Source of the DNA: Adiantum capillus-veneris
Taxonomy: Eukaryota; Streptophyta; Polypodiopsida; Polypodiales; Pteridaceae
Assembly: GCA_014529385.2 (NCBI GenBank)
Contig: CM043952.1
Span: 58,986,119-59,050,118 of the forward strand
Length of the DNA: 64,000 nt
Reading direction: 5' to 3'
Below are positions 47,759 through 59,490 of this stretch, in pieces. Both the position numbers and the translations under genes were made by a program. The notes under the pieces were generated by a model that worked only from the letters and a program-made list of their open reading frames with translations, was not told the origin of the DNA and did not search any database. Numbering within the stretch: position 1 is the stretch's first letter; each line of letters starts with the position of its first letter.

Positions 47759-48927
47759 AAATATTAAACAATTTGTCAACAGTAAACAATAAAATGTAAT
47801 ATAATCAAACGCATAAGCAGTTGTAAAGGTCAAAAACTAAACAAGCCTGGGGTCGCTAATTTAATGGTTGAGAGGCACTAGAGGTAAACTATTAATACCA
47901 TGGGCCAGCTTCTCAATTATCTCTAGTCAATTAAGCTATAGAATCACGAGAGCCAAGTATTTCATGTCCGAGGACTGACTAGAGGTTATACCTAGAAGAC
48001 CTTGTAGTTAAGCTATGATAAAAGGAATTGCTCATGAAATCATCGCCCGACTTATTCCCTTTTCTTTGACCCCCCAAATTTTTTCCACGTTGATTCAATT
48101 TTGATGTGCGTGCTTATTTTGTATGCCTTGGGATTTTTTCTTTTCCAGAAAAAGTGCCCACACTTGAAACCTCTAGGGCTCTAGTACGATAGGCAATACA
48201 TGTGAGTCAAGTACCAAATCAAGCTGGGATTTCTCTTCCCGCTTAAGATTTTACATTGTGGCACTGTTGATTTTTTTGTTTGCTCATTTTTAGCATTTCA
48301 AAATTTGAACTTTGGGGGTCATATGACATTGTTTCCCTCCCTAGGCTCATCACACTAGTAAACTCCCTTTATAATACTTAAGCTAAAGGTCAATAGGAAC
48401 TAAGCCCAATAGAAACCCCTAGTACATTGCACACAATGGTGCCTAAATTGGATTAGACCATTGATTATTAGGAAGACATTCCCCATGGTATTAAGACAAG
48501 ATCTCTAACTCCTAACTTGGTCAAATTAGCTTAGTGAGACTACTTGATTCTTAATCCCTAGATAAGGGATTATGAAAAAAATTTATATGGAATCTATTGT
48601 TTAGTCTAAGCGAATGTACTGGATATTTTGCTACCAATCGCATTTAAAGCATACAAACATGGATGCAAAAAAAAAAAAGACAAGGGGCAATGCTAATGGA
48701 CAAGAAACACATGTTCTTGTTGATGATCGCGCTCGATTCAAAGAGTGAACAAAAGACAAATTCCACGAATTTCAAAATCCTAACAACGACAACGCATTCC
48801 TATACACACTAGAAAACACAAGGAATACCTCTAGGAGGCACATCAGTGGGAAGAGGCACCAACCTTTATTGAACACATTCGAACAACATAAGGAACCCTA
48901 ACCTAATTATTTGCACCCCCTAGAGAG
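47759..48927. other. Non-coding interval
   Basis: 1.17 kb in which I recognise no gene. It includes an A12 run at about 48669. AT-rich, retroelement-like. Confidence 0.4.
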
Positions 48928-49389
48928 TCAAGGGAACAGGATATTGAATAGATGGACACGTAGACCTAGGTCTAAACCCCTATCCTTGTTATCATCGAGA
49001 AAAACAAAGTCATCATCTGTAACACCATTCGTGCCATCCGTGTAATCATGTAACTCTTCCTCATCATCAGAGGCACAAATGTTCACTAAGAACCTCACTA
49101 GGCATCTATAGTCATCTTGGACAAGAGGGTAAGCTTGTGCAATCAAAGAGACGTCCTCTACTAAGTATGTATCAGTCGTGGTCAAGAGACGTATTAGCCA
49201 TTCTAACTCCTCAAAATTCCTCTCACACGCTAGTGTATCTACCAAATCCCATTCACATGCAAGCACCGGGTAGATTATGTGAAACACTTGTGAAAAGTAA
49301 ACAGGGTACCTCTCACCCAAGGTAGGAGTGGATGACTCTAGCGTACTAGCCATATTTGTACATACAAATAGATGATGGTTAGTGTGCAA
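48928..49389 (-). CDS. Unrecognised 153-residue acidic ORF
   Basis: An intact frame not matched to any family I know. The first ATG gives MHTNHHLFVCTNMASTLESS; an inner start MASTLESSTPTLGERY is as likely. The middle is helical and leucine-rich (FEELEWLIRLLTTTDTYLVE) and the last 50 residues are strongly acidic (ASDDEEELHDYTDG, DDDFVFLDDNKD). No signal peptide, membrane segment or zinc motif. Being uninterrupted for 150 codons inside decayed repeats is mildly unusual, but length alone is weak evidence. It could be a retroelement accessory frame, a captured exon or chance. Confidence 0.3.
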   Translation of the reverse strand: MHTNHHLFVCTNMASTLESSTPTLGERYPVYFSQVFHIIYPVLACEWDLVDTLACERNFEELEWLIRLLTTTDTYLVEDVSLIAQAYPLVQDDYRCLVRFLVNICASDDEEELHDYTDGTNGVTDDDFVFLDDNKDRGLDLGLRVHLFNILFP

Positions 49390-50699
49390 ATATTATAAGG
49401 GTCATGTCAAAAGGTCATTTTCTTGTGCTTAATGTGTTTTCATGATTTTGGGTCATGTACTAGAACTTGTAGGTTTCCAGCTTTTTGTTTGTGGCTCTTT
49501 TACTTTTTTAAATTTTTTTTTTAAGTCTAGGGCTATATATATACATTTCCTCAAATTGGAAGATTGAGAGGTCAGAGAGGAGGGTTAAGAGGGGAGTAAG
49601 TGAATGATGGATGTCAACAAACACTCCCCCTTCCTTGGGTAGATCATACCTTTTGGAATGATGTCATCATCTTTTGAAACCAATTGTTCCAAGTTGTCAT
49701 GAGTGAAGACTTTGACCAATAGTTTTCGAGCACCCTAGGTGTTTCATCTAGTTGTTGCAAGGGTGGTAAGGTACTCTCCCATGATTTTATTTGCAACGTT
49801 GTTGTAGGTGGTGAACTTACAACGGGTGGTGCAAATTCTTTCTTGTTTGTATGGATATGTACAATGGTACGTGGAGGTTGTGTCGAAGCTTCTATTTCCG
49901 TGTATGAACTACATGAAGAGCAAGAAGCTTCATTTGTTTTTTTAATTTTTGAGTTGAGAAAAACAAACCTTTCTTGCTTGGATACCCATACTAGCTCTGG
50001 ATTCGGTGTTTATTGTTCTTTGACCTTTTCCTTCCCACGATCTTCAATCGGCTTTATCGTTACAGGATTTGTCTCACATGGGTCAGGTGATAGGTAGGAA
50101 CACAATCTATGTTTTGGCACCCATATTTGATCATTTCCTTGATAGTAGCCTTAGGCTTCCAATAGTCATTTAGGAATCCAATGCAACGATTTCTTTGGAG
50201 GAACGAGTGGGGCGTTTCTTACAAGGTTCCTATTTTTTAGCATCAAAAAATTGGCGCTAAAGAAGCTTTAGGGACCCATTTGTATGTTTTCTCGTTATAT
50301 TAGGATGGTTCTTGTGTGTCTCAATCTTTGTTTCAACCACAGAAGTTGAAGCTCTAGAGAGTTGGGCTATAGGGACATATGGTTCAACCTCCTGGACATG
50401 TTATATCCTCAGGAGGTAATACCTCAGGAACTATGGCTTGAGTGGTAGGGCTAAGAGTTGGTTTTTGCGTTATGACAATTCCAGCCCCCAATCAATAGTG
50501 CATTTGGTCCCTATCATCCATGTGCATCCTGTTAAGTATGGAGCCTAATTTACCCCTTGTAATTTTTTGTGGTAAAAACGCACATTTGTAAGGCCCCTAT
50601 TATGAGAAGAAGCCATCATGCGTGAAGAAAAATCACTTGCCGGAAACCAAAATTTTCACAATCAAACTTTTTCTTCTCTAGCATATTTCTTTTCGCCGG
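49390..50699. other. Non-coding interval
   Basis: 1.3 kb with no recognisable gene. Short frames such as 49843-50097 have no recognisable domain. Confidence 0.4.
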
Positions 50700-51169
50700 A
50701 ATATTATGGCCGGACGGCGATCAGACAGTGGTCGAAAAACGACCGATCGGTTGGCCGGTTGGCCGATGGCCGGTAGTCAGTGGCTAGTGGAGCCGGTGGT
50801 CGGAAGTCAATGGCCGATGGCCGAATTCAAAATCAGACTTGTCTTCTCAAGGGCGGCCACACATGGGCGGATTGGAGGGTCCGATTTGGACATATCTACA
50901 CAAGGGCGGCTACACATGGCTGCCTCTCATGAGAGAGGGCAACCCTTTTGGCCTATAAAAGGAGGCCATTTCTACACACATTTCATAGTGTGAAGTTGAT
51001 GCAACAAGGTGAGTGTGAGGTGGTGAGAGTGAAGCAAGGAGGGAGCCCCATCAAGGGTATAATCCCTTTGTAAACTACTTCTTGTTTTGAAGTACTAAAG
51101 CCATTCAGTGGGGCTGCTTTCCCATGCACGTAGCCCACATTGGGTGAACCACGTATATCATGTGTACTC

Positions 51170-51238
<69 letters not shown>

Positions 51239-51327
51239 ACTCTATAATCTCTTGTGTGTGAAATCTATCTCTCTCCATTAAGTAATCTACTCAAAATATC
51301 TATTTAATTACGTCATATTTCCTAACA
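50700..51327 (+). promoter_or_regulatory. Possible LTR or promoter region with TATA box
   Basis: A GGCCGG-rich segment (50707-50830) is followed by a good TATA box CCTATAAAAGG at 50953-50963, then a transcribed-looking leader with a (CT)n array, ending CCTAACA at 51327. A TG...CA-bounded LTR is plausible, but the 5' border and a second copy are missing. On the minus strand the same edge would read TGTTAGGAAAT, also LTR-like, so orientation is not certain. Confidence 0.35.
51167..51235. repeat. (CT)n array 6
   Basis: About 69 bp of CT dinucleotides with one CTGT interruption. Confidence 0.96.
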
Positions 51328-51527
51328 CATCTTAGGTTTATATTACCTTCCATAGTTCTAGTAGGCATGACCAAAAAGTCTTGAGCTACAACCCCGTTGT
51401 CATAACTTACAGAAGTGTGTCAGATTTCAAAAATCGTAGTTTTTTTCTTGTTGACACCCTGACTTGGATAGTACTCTCAGTTAGACATGCCTTTCCTAAC
51501 TAACACCACACCCCATATGACAACAGA

Positions 51528-52999
51528 TTATATGGCACCCATATTCAATAAGGAGTTATATAGCACTTTCCCATAGATGCTATTTAGCTCAATAGGGCTT
51601 CGTAGAGGTGTGTCACAGTTCGACCAATCCTCCTCTATTTCAACGTGAAATGCATGTGTGACTCCAAGGTTTGACTCTCGTCGGTGCCTTATACGTTGTT
51701 GTCGCTCCTTCACCTCAGCTTGAGCTTGTATCTTTTTTAATTCTGCTTGTGCCTTCGTTGCCTTTTTTTATGGACAGCACGTAGCTCCTCTTGGTTAAAG
51801 GATCATAGTATTTTTTAAATTTGCTCCCATTGAGGAATCCAATGGTTTCAACTCCATCAAGAGTTTCCACACGAATGGTACCTTGTGGGGTGATTTCGCA
51901 TACTCTATATGGTCCTTTTCCTGCATATTTTAACTTTTTCTTTTTGTTACACACTCCATACATAAGGACTTTATCACCAACATTGATATCTTTGTTCTTT
52001 AGATGACGGTCAAACCATTCTTCCTCCTATCTTTCTCTACAAGTGCATTTTGCACAGCCAATTGCTTTTCTTCGTCTAACCTCTCAAGGATATATAAAAC
52101 GCTCAACTAAAGGGTTACCATCCTAACATTCTTGTGAAGCTACATGTAGACTAGGAATTACAAACTCCTATGGCATAACTTCTTCTTGGCCATATACCAT
52201 TTTGAATGGTGGAAAATTAATAGCCACTTGGTAAGAAGTACAATAAGCCCATAGAGCTGATGTCAGCTTCAAATCCCAATCTGTGCGATGAGCTTCCACT
52301 ATTTTGGTCAAGATAGAAATTATGGTCTTGTTAGCACTCTTAGCTTAGCCATTTTCTTGTGGGTAATACAGTGTAGACTTATGGTGAGTTATAATGAAGT
52401 TTGTTGTGAGTTCCTTTATCACTCCATTTATAAAATAAGTACCATTGTCACTCACAATTTCAAAGGGACAACCAAATCTTGTAGTAACGTTCCCAAAGAG
52501 AAACTTGGTCGTTCACCTTGCATCAGCCTTGCGTGTCGCCCTATCTTCTATCCACTTTGTCACATAGTCAGTGGCCACAGTAATATATCAAGATTGAGTG
52601 CTACGAGCTACCGACTTATTTGGCCTACAAAGTCTAAACCCCATTTTTCAAATGGTTGAGTCACTTTAACAGGATGTAAGGTCATCTTATCCTTTCGTTG
52701 TGTGATCTTGTACGTTGGCATTCATCACACCCTTTTACAAAAATTGATGCATTCTTGAATAAGGTAGGCCACCAATAGCGTGATTGCAACACCTTTCTAG
52801 CAGTTAGCTCCCCTGAGAAATATCCTCTAGCTATACCCATGTGGGCTTCTTGCAGTATGTATAAATACTCATCCTCACGAGCACAACGTCTAAGAATAAC
52901 GTCCTTCCCTAGCTTGTAGAGAGATCCTGCAATTAGAGAATAAGGTTCACATTCCTTTTTAACAGTTTTTGAGCTATATCCTTACGAAGCTCCTTGGGT
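51528..52999 (-). pseudogene. Gypsy C integrase half (3' part, split by copia B)
   Basis: Minus-strand Ty3/gypsy integrase. From the copia B border leftwards: zinc-binding N-terminus (LRRCAREDEYLYILQEAHMG, SRYWWPTLFK, CDECQRTRSH), core WGLDFVGQI, VATDYVTKW and VSDNGTYF, then YYPQENG followed by a TAA (52345-52347) and AKSANK. The position of the expected catalytic Glu is Lys (AAG, 52339-52341). The C-terminus KKKLKYAGKGPYRVCEITP...KKYYDP is a GPF/Y-like module. Several in-frame stops. The frame 51713-51528 may be the tail or unrelated. The other half is at 58425-59490. Confidence 0.85.
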
Positions 53000-53004
53000 G
53001 GAAA
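53000..53004. repeat. Target-site duplication of copia B (left)
   Basis: GGAAA, repeated at 58420-58424. Confidence 0.92.
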
Positions 53005-53231
53005 TGTTACCATATACATGTGGTAGTGATGTGTGTGAACACACTAGGACCGCCGGGGCATTTTTTCCCTCTTTAGGAGGTTTTTTCCCCCATGCATTGT
53101 ATATACGCCCATCACTCTAGGGCTATCTATCTTTCCATTGCACACTAAGTAACACACTCTCTATTGTGTGCCTTGAGCTTCCTTTGTCTTCTCCAAGCTG
53201 TGTGTGTTTCTCTGCAACCCTAATTCCAACA
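53005..53231 (+). repeat. 5' LTR of copia B
   Basis: 227 bp, TG...CA, near-identical to 58193-58419. It contains GTATATA at about 53098, a possible TATA element. Confidence 0.95.
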
Positions 53232-53233
53232 AT

Positions 53234-53245
53234 TGGTAACAGAGC
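53234..53245 (+). other. Primer binding site of copia B
   Basis: TGGTAACAGAGC, two bases after the LTR. It differs from the tRNA-iMet complement TGGTATCAGAGC (present in copia A) at one position. Confidence 0.88.
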
Positions 53246-53541
53246 AGGTCACGTGCTTCCGGGCTTAGTCGCCAGCCGCTCCAGCACACGCCTGCTCACC
53301 TTCTCCGATTTCAGTGAGCTTTGGTGAGCGTTCGCAGGTCGACAACAATTTCGGCCTCCGTTTCCACTACAGGCAGTACTGCACAGGCTATTTCGTCATT
53401 TTGTGTAGAATTTCTATCAGTGCCGTTTTCTGCATAACAGGTGCCTTACAGTCTTCTACGGTTTGTGCTATATAGCATAGGTTGTTCCCGCTCCGTTTCT
53501 CCTATTTTCGTGCAGTTTTCACATCAGGTGCAGCATTTACC

Positions 53542-56500
53542 ATGGCTGACAACAACAACACAGATGTGTTCAAGATGTTTGCTGTTGAGGACAGGTTGGA
53601 TGGGGACAACTACCCTATGTGGGCTTATATGATGCAACATGTTCTTGTGTCAAAGGGTGTCTAGAACATTGTGCAGGGCATTGATGTACGTCCTGGTTCT
53701 GAGGATGTAGGCGATGTTGAGGATGTTGCAGGTCTTGCTGCAAGGATTGCAGCTGTTAGAGTTGTTTTGCCTACGGCAGAACAAGCTCGTTGGGATGTTA
53801 AGGATGCGCAAGCTCATGCATTGATTGCGTTGTCTATGAAGCGCACCATTGTTCCTCACATCCGTTCTGCAAAATCTGCAAAACAGGCTTGGGATATTCT
53901 AGCAGGTCTTTATGCAAGCCGCAATGAGGCTAAAATTTCTTTGCTGCGTAAAGAGCTGGAGTCGAAGATTATGCATGAGGAAGATGATATGGACACTTTC
54001 TTGCTAGTGTCAAGGATATCAATGAGCAGCTTATTTCTACAGGTGAAGTCATTTCAGACAGTGCAAACGGTTCTTGATGCCTTACCAGATTCCTACCAGA
54101 CATTTGCTAGTACTTGGAGACTGATGACCCAAGGAAATCCTGAAGTTGTCAAGTTTGATGCATTATGCACATTGCTGTTACAAGAGTCACTTTCTAGAAA
54201 AAATAGGACTAGGCAGCGTGCAGTTGAACAGGCCTTTATTGCTTCTCAAAGAAAGGGTGGTAACAGTAATGCAGCCACTTCTTATGGTTCTGCTGCGAGT
54301 GGCAAAAATTATGTTCCTAATGCTTCTGCTGGTAGTACTTCGTCTGGCAATTTTGGTGATAAGGGCAAAAAGAAGATGCGTTGCCATTATTGTAAAGCCA
54401 ATGATTACTTGATCAAGTCGTGTCCTAAGTTGAAGGCCAAAGAGGCTAAGAAGAAAGAGGGTGGTTCCACTGCAAATGCTGGTTCCACTACAAATGCGAC
54501 CATTGTTGAGTCTTCTGTGAAAGGAGACTGTGTTGCTGATGTTGATGCAGAATGGGCTTTTAGCGCAGAGTGCACTTACAATCCTGCTGTCCATGATGCA
54601 TGCTTGTCAATCGTTGCTGCAGATTCACATGTGTGGTATTTCGACACTGGTGCTACAAAGCACATTACCTCACATCGTGAATTGTTTACCTCTCTTGAGT
54701 CTGTCCCTCATGGGAATTCAGTCACTTGTGCCAACAACGCCTCTTATCCAGTTCAGGGAGTTGGAAAGATTGTGATCACTGCTACTAATGGCAGTTCCTT
54801 CACACTTGTTGATGCACTTTATGTACCTGGGATCAAGAAGAATCTCTTGTCTGTATCCGCACTTGCTAGACTTGGACTTGTAGTCAAATTTGTGGATGAC
54901 AGATGTACAGTTCATGATCTCAGTTTTGGTGATGAAATTGTTGCATCTGGCCTTTTGTGCCGTGGGCTCTATAAGCTCACTTTGTATGACAAGTGTGGAC
55001 AAAATTTTGCAAATGCTGTTGCAGATTCAAGGGCTATTTCAGATGCAAAACTTTGGCATGCACGTTTTGGTCATCTGAATTTTGCCAGTTTGCTGCGTTT
55101 GCAGAAATCTGATATGGTTGCTTCTTTGCCGCCTCTTGAAGCACCTGTCAAACATGTTTGTGAAGGATGTATTTTGGGTAAGATGCAGCGTTCTAAATTT
55201 CCAAAGGATGGTTCAGTTCAGGCCACATGCAGGTTGCAGCTTGTGCATAGTGATGTTTGTGGGCCCATGCAAACTCCGTCCTTGGGCAATTACCTGTACT
55301 TCGTGACTTTCATTGATGATTACTCCAGGCATGCATGGGTATTTCCGCTTAAAGCGAAGTCCGAAGTTTTTATGTGCTTCAAACAATTTATGGCTATGGC
55401 TGAAAATGTCTCAAAATGTACTATGGGCACCCTCCGTTCCGATCGAGGGGGGGAGTATATGTCTCATGAATTTAATGCATTTCTGGCTAGTCATGGGATA
55501 AAACACCAATGTACAGTGCCTTATACACCTCAGCAAAATGGTGTTGCTGAGAGGAAAAATAGGTCACTGATGGAAATGGCACGATGTATGGTCAAAAGTC
55601 AAGCTTTGCCGCATTCTTTTTGGCTTCAGGCCATCATGTGTGCCACTTATGTACTTAACAGGTGTCCTACGAAAGCTTTGCAGTCTATTACTCCATATGA
55701 AGCATGGCATGATAGAAAGCCTTCTATTGAGCACATGCGTGTTTTTGGCTGTTTGGCATATGCTTTGGTGCCACAAGTGCAGAGCAGAAAATTGAATGAT
55801 AAGGCTGTCAAATGTATTTTTGTTGGTTATAGTGCTGAAAGAAAGGTTACAGGTTGTATCATCCACAAACAAAACGTATTCTGGTTTCTCAGGATGTAGT
55901 GTTTGTGGAAGATTCTGTTCAACCCTTGTTGTCATGTACTAGAGACAGTAATGTAAGCTCACGGGACATTTATGACACTTTGTTGCCTCTTTTCAGTGGT
56001 GGAAATACGAATGTAAGTTCCAATGAGGCAAATGTACAGCCTATGGGGGTTTCTGAAAATGTTTTAGATTAGCCTATTACTGATGCAGATGTACATGATG
56101 TACTTGATGAGGAAAGGGCTGAAAATGAGCAAGCTAGAGGTATGCCAAAATGGCTGGTGCACACTTTGCGTGATAGTAAATTATATGCACCTTTGTCTAG
56201 TCGTACTCCTTCAGGCTCTCGCCATGCATCTTATGCATCAGATTGTTATGCTTTGGCTGTGCCTAGTTTACATGATGTTGAGGAGCCTCTGTCTTTTGAT
56301 GAAGCACAGAATTCTGAAAATTGGATTGCTGCCATGCAATCAGAATATGATGCACTTATAGAAAATGACACATGGACTTTATGTGATTTGCCTCCTGGCA
56401 AAAAGGCCATTGGTACGAAGTGGGTTTACAAGTTGAAACGTAAGCCGGATGGTGAGATTGATCGCCATAAGGCTCGACTTGTTGCAAAGGGTTATGCACA

Positions 56501-58117
56501 GCAAAAAGGCATAGATTATGAAGAGACTTTTGCTCCCACTTGTCGTATGACTACTGTGCGTTTTCTATGTGCATTGGCAGCTCATTTTGGTTGGGATGTA
56601 CATCAATCATACATTGTTACTGCTTTCTTGAATGGTGACATATTTGAGGAAGTTTATGTAACGCAGCCTCGCGGTTTTGTCATAAAAGGACAAGAGGAAA
56701 AAGTGTGCAAATGTAACAAGGCTTTGTATGAGTTGAAGCAATCTCCTCATGCTTGGTATGAGAAAGCTGACACTCATTTGGTCAAACAAGGCTTTCGTAA
56801 TAGTCCAACAGAAAGCACATTGTATGTAAAGCGTAAGGGTGATGTATTTCTCATCGTGGTTCTTTATGTTGATGATTTGCTGATCACTGGACCAAATGAG
56901 AGACATATTGCTGAATTTAAGGCTGATTTGAATGCTACTTTCAAGATGAAAGATTTGGGGCTGTTGCATCATTACTTGGGTATACAGTTTAAGCAGTGTG
57001 ATGGTGGTATTGCCTTGTGTCAGAAAAGTTAGCTGCGAACTCTGCTTGAAGCAAACCTAGAACACAAATCGAAGAGCTTGAGGAGACGAATAATTTTGGA
57101 TGAAAAGTGCCAATGTATTGGGCTCCTTTGCGCTTTTTCCATTTCTCCAAATTTTGAGCAGAAGACCCCCAAAAATTGAAACGAAGTTCAGGGTGTCAAA
57201 AAACAAATCAACAAGAAAATGTAATCAATGATTCATTATATCGATTCGCAATAAACACCATACAAAACACTAATCATATGCTTCTTAACACAAAACAACC
57301 ACAATTAACAAGAATCAATCCCTCAAAAATAAAATTTGTAGCAATTTTAAATCTTACATGCCAATCGCATACACATACTGGTTTATCATCATGAATTGAA
57401 TCGTTGAGTCTACATGATGCTGGCGATCCTGCTGATGTCACTCTTTACCAAACTGTTGTTGGCTGCCTCATTTATGTATGCAACACAAGGCTGGATATTC
57501 AGTTTGCAGTCTCACAGGTCAGCAGATTTATGCATAGCCCAGGGTCTAAGCATTGGCAGGCTGTCAAGAGGATTTTCCGCTACCTTAGTGGCACTTTACA
57601 TCTTGGCTTGTTTTATCCCAAGGGGGGATCATTGCCGCTAGACTTACATGCTTTTTCGGACTCAGATTGGGCTGGTTGTTTTGACACGCGAGTGTCCACA
57701 AGTGGTTTTTGTTTCATGCTTGGCAGTTCATGTATATCATGGTTGAGCAAGAAGCAACCTACTGTGGCCACTTCGAGTTGTGAGGATTAGTAAAGGGCAG
57801 TCTTCACAGCTACGGTTGAGTGCGTATGGCTCAGACGCCTTATGGATGATTTGGGTTTTGGACAGGACACTGCCAACACTATCTACACTGACAGTCAGAG
57901 CGCATTGGCAGTTGGGAGGAGCCCAGTTTTTCATGCTCGTACAAAGCACATTGAGGTGCATTACCACTATGTCAGGGAGAGGCTCTCAGTAGGAGAGATC
58001 GGCTTGGCTTATGTGCCAACACAGGACAACCTTGCAGATCTTTTCACAAAGGCATTGTCTCGTGAGAAGCTTGAAGCTTTCCGCAAAGCTTTGGGCTTAC
58101 TCCCGTTTGTGGACTGA
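53542..58117 (+). pseudogene. Copia B gag-pol polyprotein, multiply disabled
   Basis: Start ATG at 53542 (MADNNNTDVFKMF). Gag, then zinc knuckle CHYCKANDYLIKSC whose His position is Tyr (TAC 54406-54408), protease WYFDTGAT, integrase HARFGH...CEGC with HSDVCGP, RSDRGGEY and NGVAERKN, RT with LYVDDLLIT, RNase H with SDSDWAG and TDSQSA, ending LPFVD at 58115. Lesions: TAG 53662 (expected Trp), one-base loss in a G-run near 55847, TAG 56070, TAG 57030, foreign DNA 57052-57394, and adjacent TAG-TAA at 57788-57793 replacing the EAEY box of RNase H. The frames change 1, 3, 2 along the gene. Related to copia A throughout. Confidence 0.94.
57052..57394. other. Foreign segment replacing part of copia B pol
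   Basis: The RT-RNase H connection breaks off after LRTLLE and resumes at LSLHDAGDPADV. In copia A only about 20 residues separate the equivalent points. The 343-bp filler is AT-rich (especially 57180-57390), has no coding frame related to copia, and was not found elsewhere in the window. Source unknown. Confidence 0.75.
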
Positions 58118-58182
58118 TCTTGTCCTCAGGGCATGGCACTTCCCTTTACTCATGTGCCAGCTCTCGTTCACCGCATCACTCC

Positions 58183-58192
58183 AGGGGGGATT
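58183..58192 (+). other. Polypurine tract of copia B
   Basis: AGGGGGGATT directly before the 3' LTR. It matches the tract of copia A. Confidence 0.85.
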
Positions 58193-58419
58193 TGTTACCA
58201 TATACATGTGGTAGTGATGTGTGAGAACACACTAGGACCGCCGGGGCATTTTTTCCCTCTTTAGGAGGTTTTTTCCCCCGTGCATTGTATATATGCCCAT
58301 CACTCTAGGGCTATCTATCTTTCCATTTCACACTAAGTAACACACTCTCTATTGTGTGCCTTGAGCTTCCTTTGTCTTCTCCAAGCTGTGTGTGTTTCTC
58401 TGCAACCCTAATTCCAACA
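58193..58419 (+). repeat. 3' LTR of copia B
   Basis: 227 bp. Four substitutions relative to the 5' LTR. Confidence 0.95.
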
Positions 58420-58424
58420 GGAAA
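58420..58424. repeat. Target-site duplication of copia B (right)
   Basis: GGAAA, matching 53000-53004. Confidence 0.92.
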
Positions 58425-59490
58425 ACCGTTAACTAAAAATTTCACAATCTTCTCACTCCATTCAGGCATGGTCTCGACTAGGTATAGGGAAGTATCGGGA
58501 AATTCATCATCAATTCCAGTAGGGGCTTCACCATCGGGTATGCGAGACAAATGATCCGCCATGACATGTCTTTTACCAGGTCTCACTACAACGATAAAAT
58601 CAAACTCAAGAAGAATTAACAACCATCGCGTGATTCTCCTCATGGAACAAGGTTTATTTACTAGATACAACAATGCTTGATGATCAACATAGAAAACAAA
58701 CTTGTTGGCAAGAAGGTAGTAGCAAAATTTCTTGACACTGTGTAAATCATAGCTAAACCTTTCCTCTCCGTAGTGGTGTAGTTTCTCTCAGCATCATTTA
58801 ATTGACAACTTACAAAGCTAATGGGGTAGTCCAATTTATGTTCTCCTAGTTGAGCTAGAACACACCCAATAGCAAAGTTCAATGCATCAATATGTACATG
58901 GGAAATTACATTTCAATCGGGCACTCGTAGAATGGGAGCACTTGTCAAGGTCTTTTTCAATGACTCATAAGCATGGTCACACTCCGTGGTCCAATGGAAC
59001 TCAATAAGAATTTTGTACAATGGACGAGCTATCTTGGTAAAGTTTAAAATAAACCGTCGGTAATAACCAACATGGCCCATGAACCTTTGAACTCCTTTAT
59101 AGTTTGTAGGTGGTGGTAAATCAGCAATGGCTTAAATTTTGTACTCTCATCTATGGAAATCCTATTTTTGGACAATATATACCCTAAAATGACTCCATGT
59201 TTAACCCAAAATTGGCATTTGAAAGGGTTTTAGGAGATGCGATACAACCTGCACTTCTCAAACACTTTTCATAAACATGATAGATGTTTCTTCCAAGACG
59301 AATAAACGCAAAGTTCATCTAAGAAAGCTTCGCAAAACTCCCTCAAATATTCTCTAAAAGCAGTGTTTATTAATCTTTGGAAGGTAGCAGGGGCATTGGT
59401 TAAGCCAAAAGCCATAACACGAAATGCGAACACTCCAAATTCGGATATAAAAGCCATTTTAGCTTGGTCCTCTAGTGCAATTGTGATCAT
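58425..59490 (-). pseudogene. Gypsy C RT-RNase H half (5'-truncated)
   Basis: Minus-strand Ty3/gypsy polymerase. The RT remnant begins at about 59490 with ITIALEDQAKMAF, FRVMAFGLTNAPATFQRLI and the catalytic box read as FLDELCVYS, where the second Asp of the expected FLDD is Glu (59314-59316). RNase H follows (NFAIGCVLAQLGEHKLDYPI, NYTTTERKGLAMIY, then FDFIVVVRPGKRHVMADHLS) and ends at copia B. Everything upstream of the RT palm is missing: sequence beyond 59490 is unrelated, so the element was 5'-truncated or deleted. Joins 51528-52999 across copia B. Confidence 0.88.

Larger units (their letters stand above)
53005..58419 (+). mobile_element. Ty1/copia LTR retrotransposon B, nested in gypsy C
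   Basis: 5415 bp with 227-bp LTRs (TGTTACC...CCAACA), a GGAAA duplication, a primer site TGGTAACAGAGC, a polypurine tract and the copia gene order. The LTRs differ at only 4 of 227 positions by hand count (1.8%), so it is the youngest datable insertion here. Even so, the polyprotein has five or more disabling changes and a 340-bp foreign segment. It split gypsy C between RNase H and integrase. Confidence 0.96.

Noticed and set aside
57052-57394. Organelle DNA insertion in copia B
   Set aside because: The AT-rich filler prompted the idea, but I recognise no plastid or mitochondrial gene in it. Left as source unknown.
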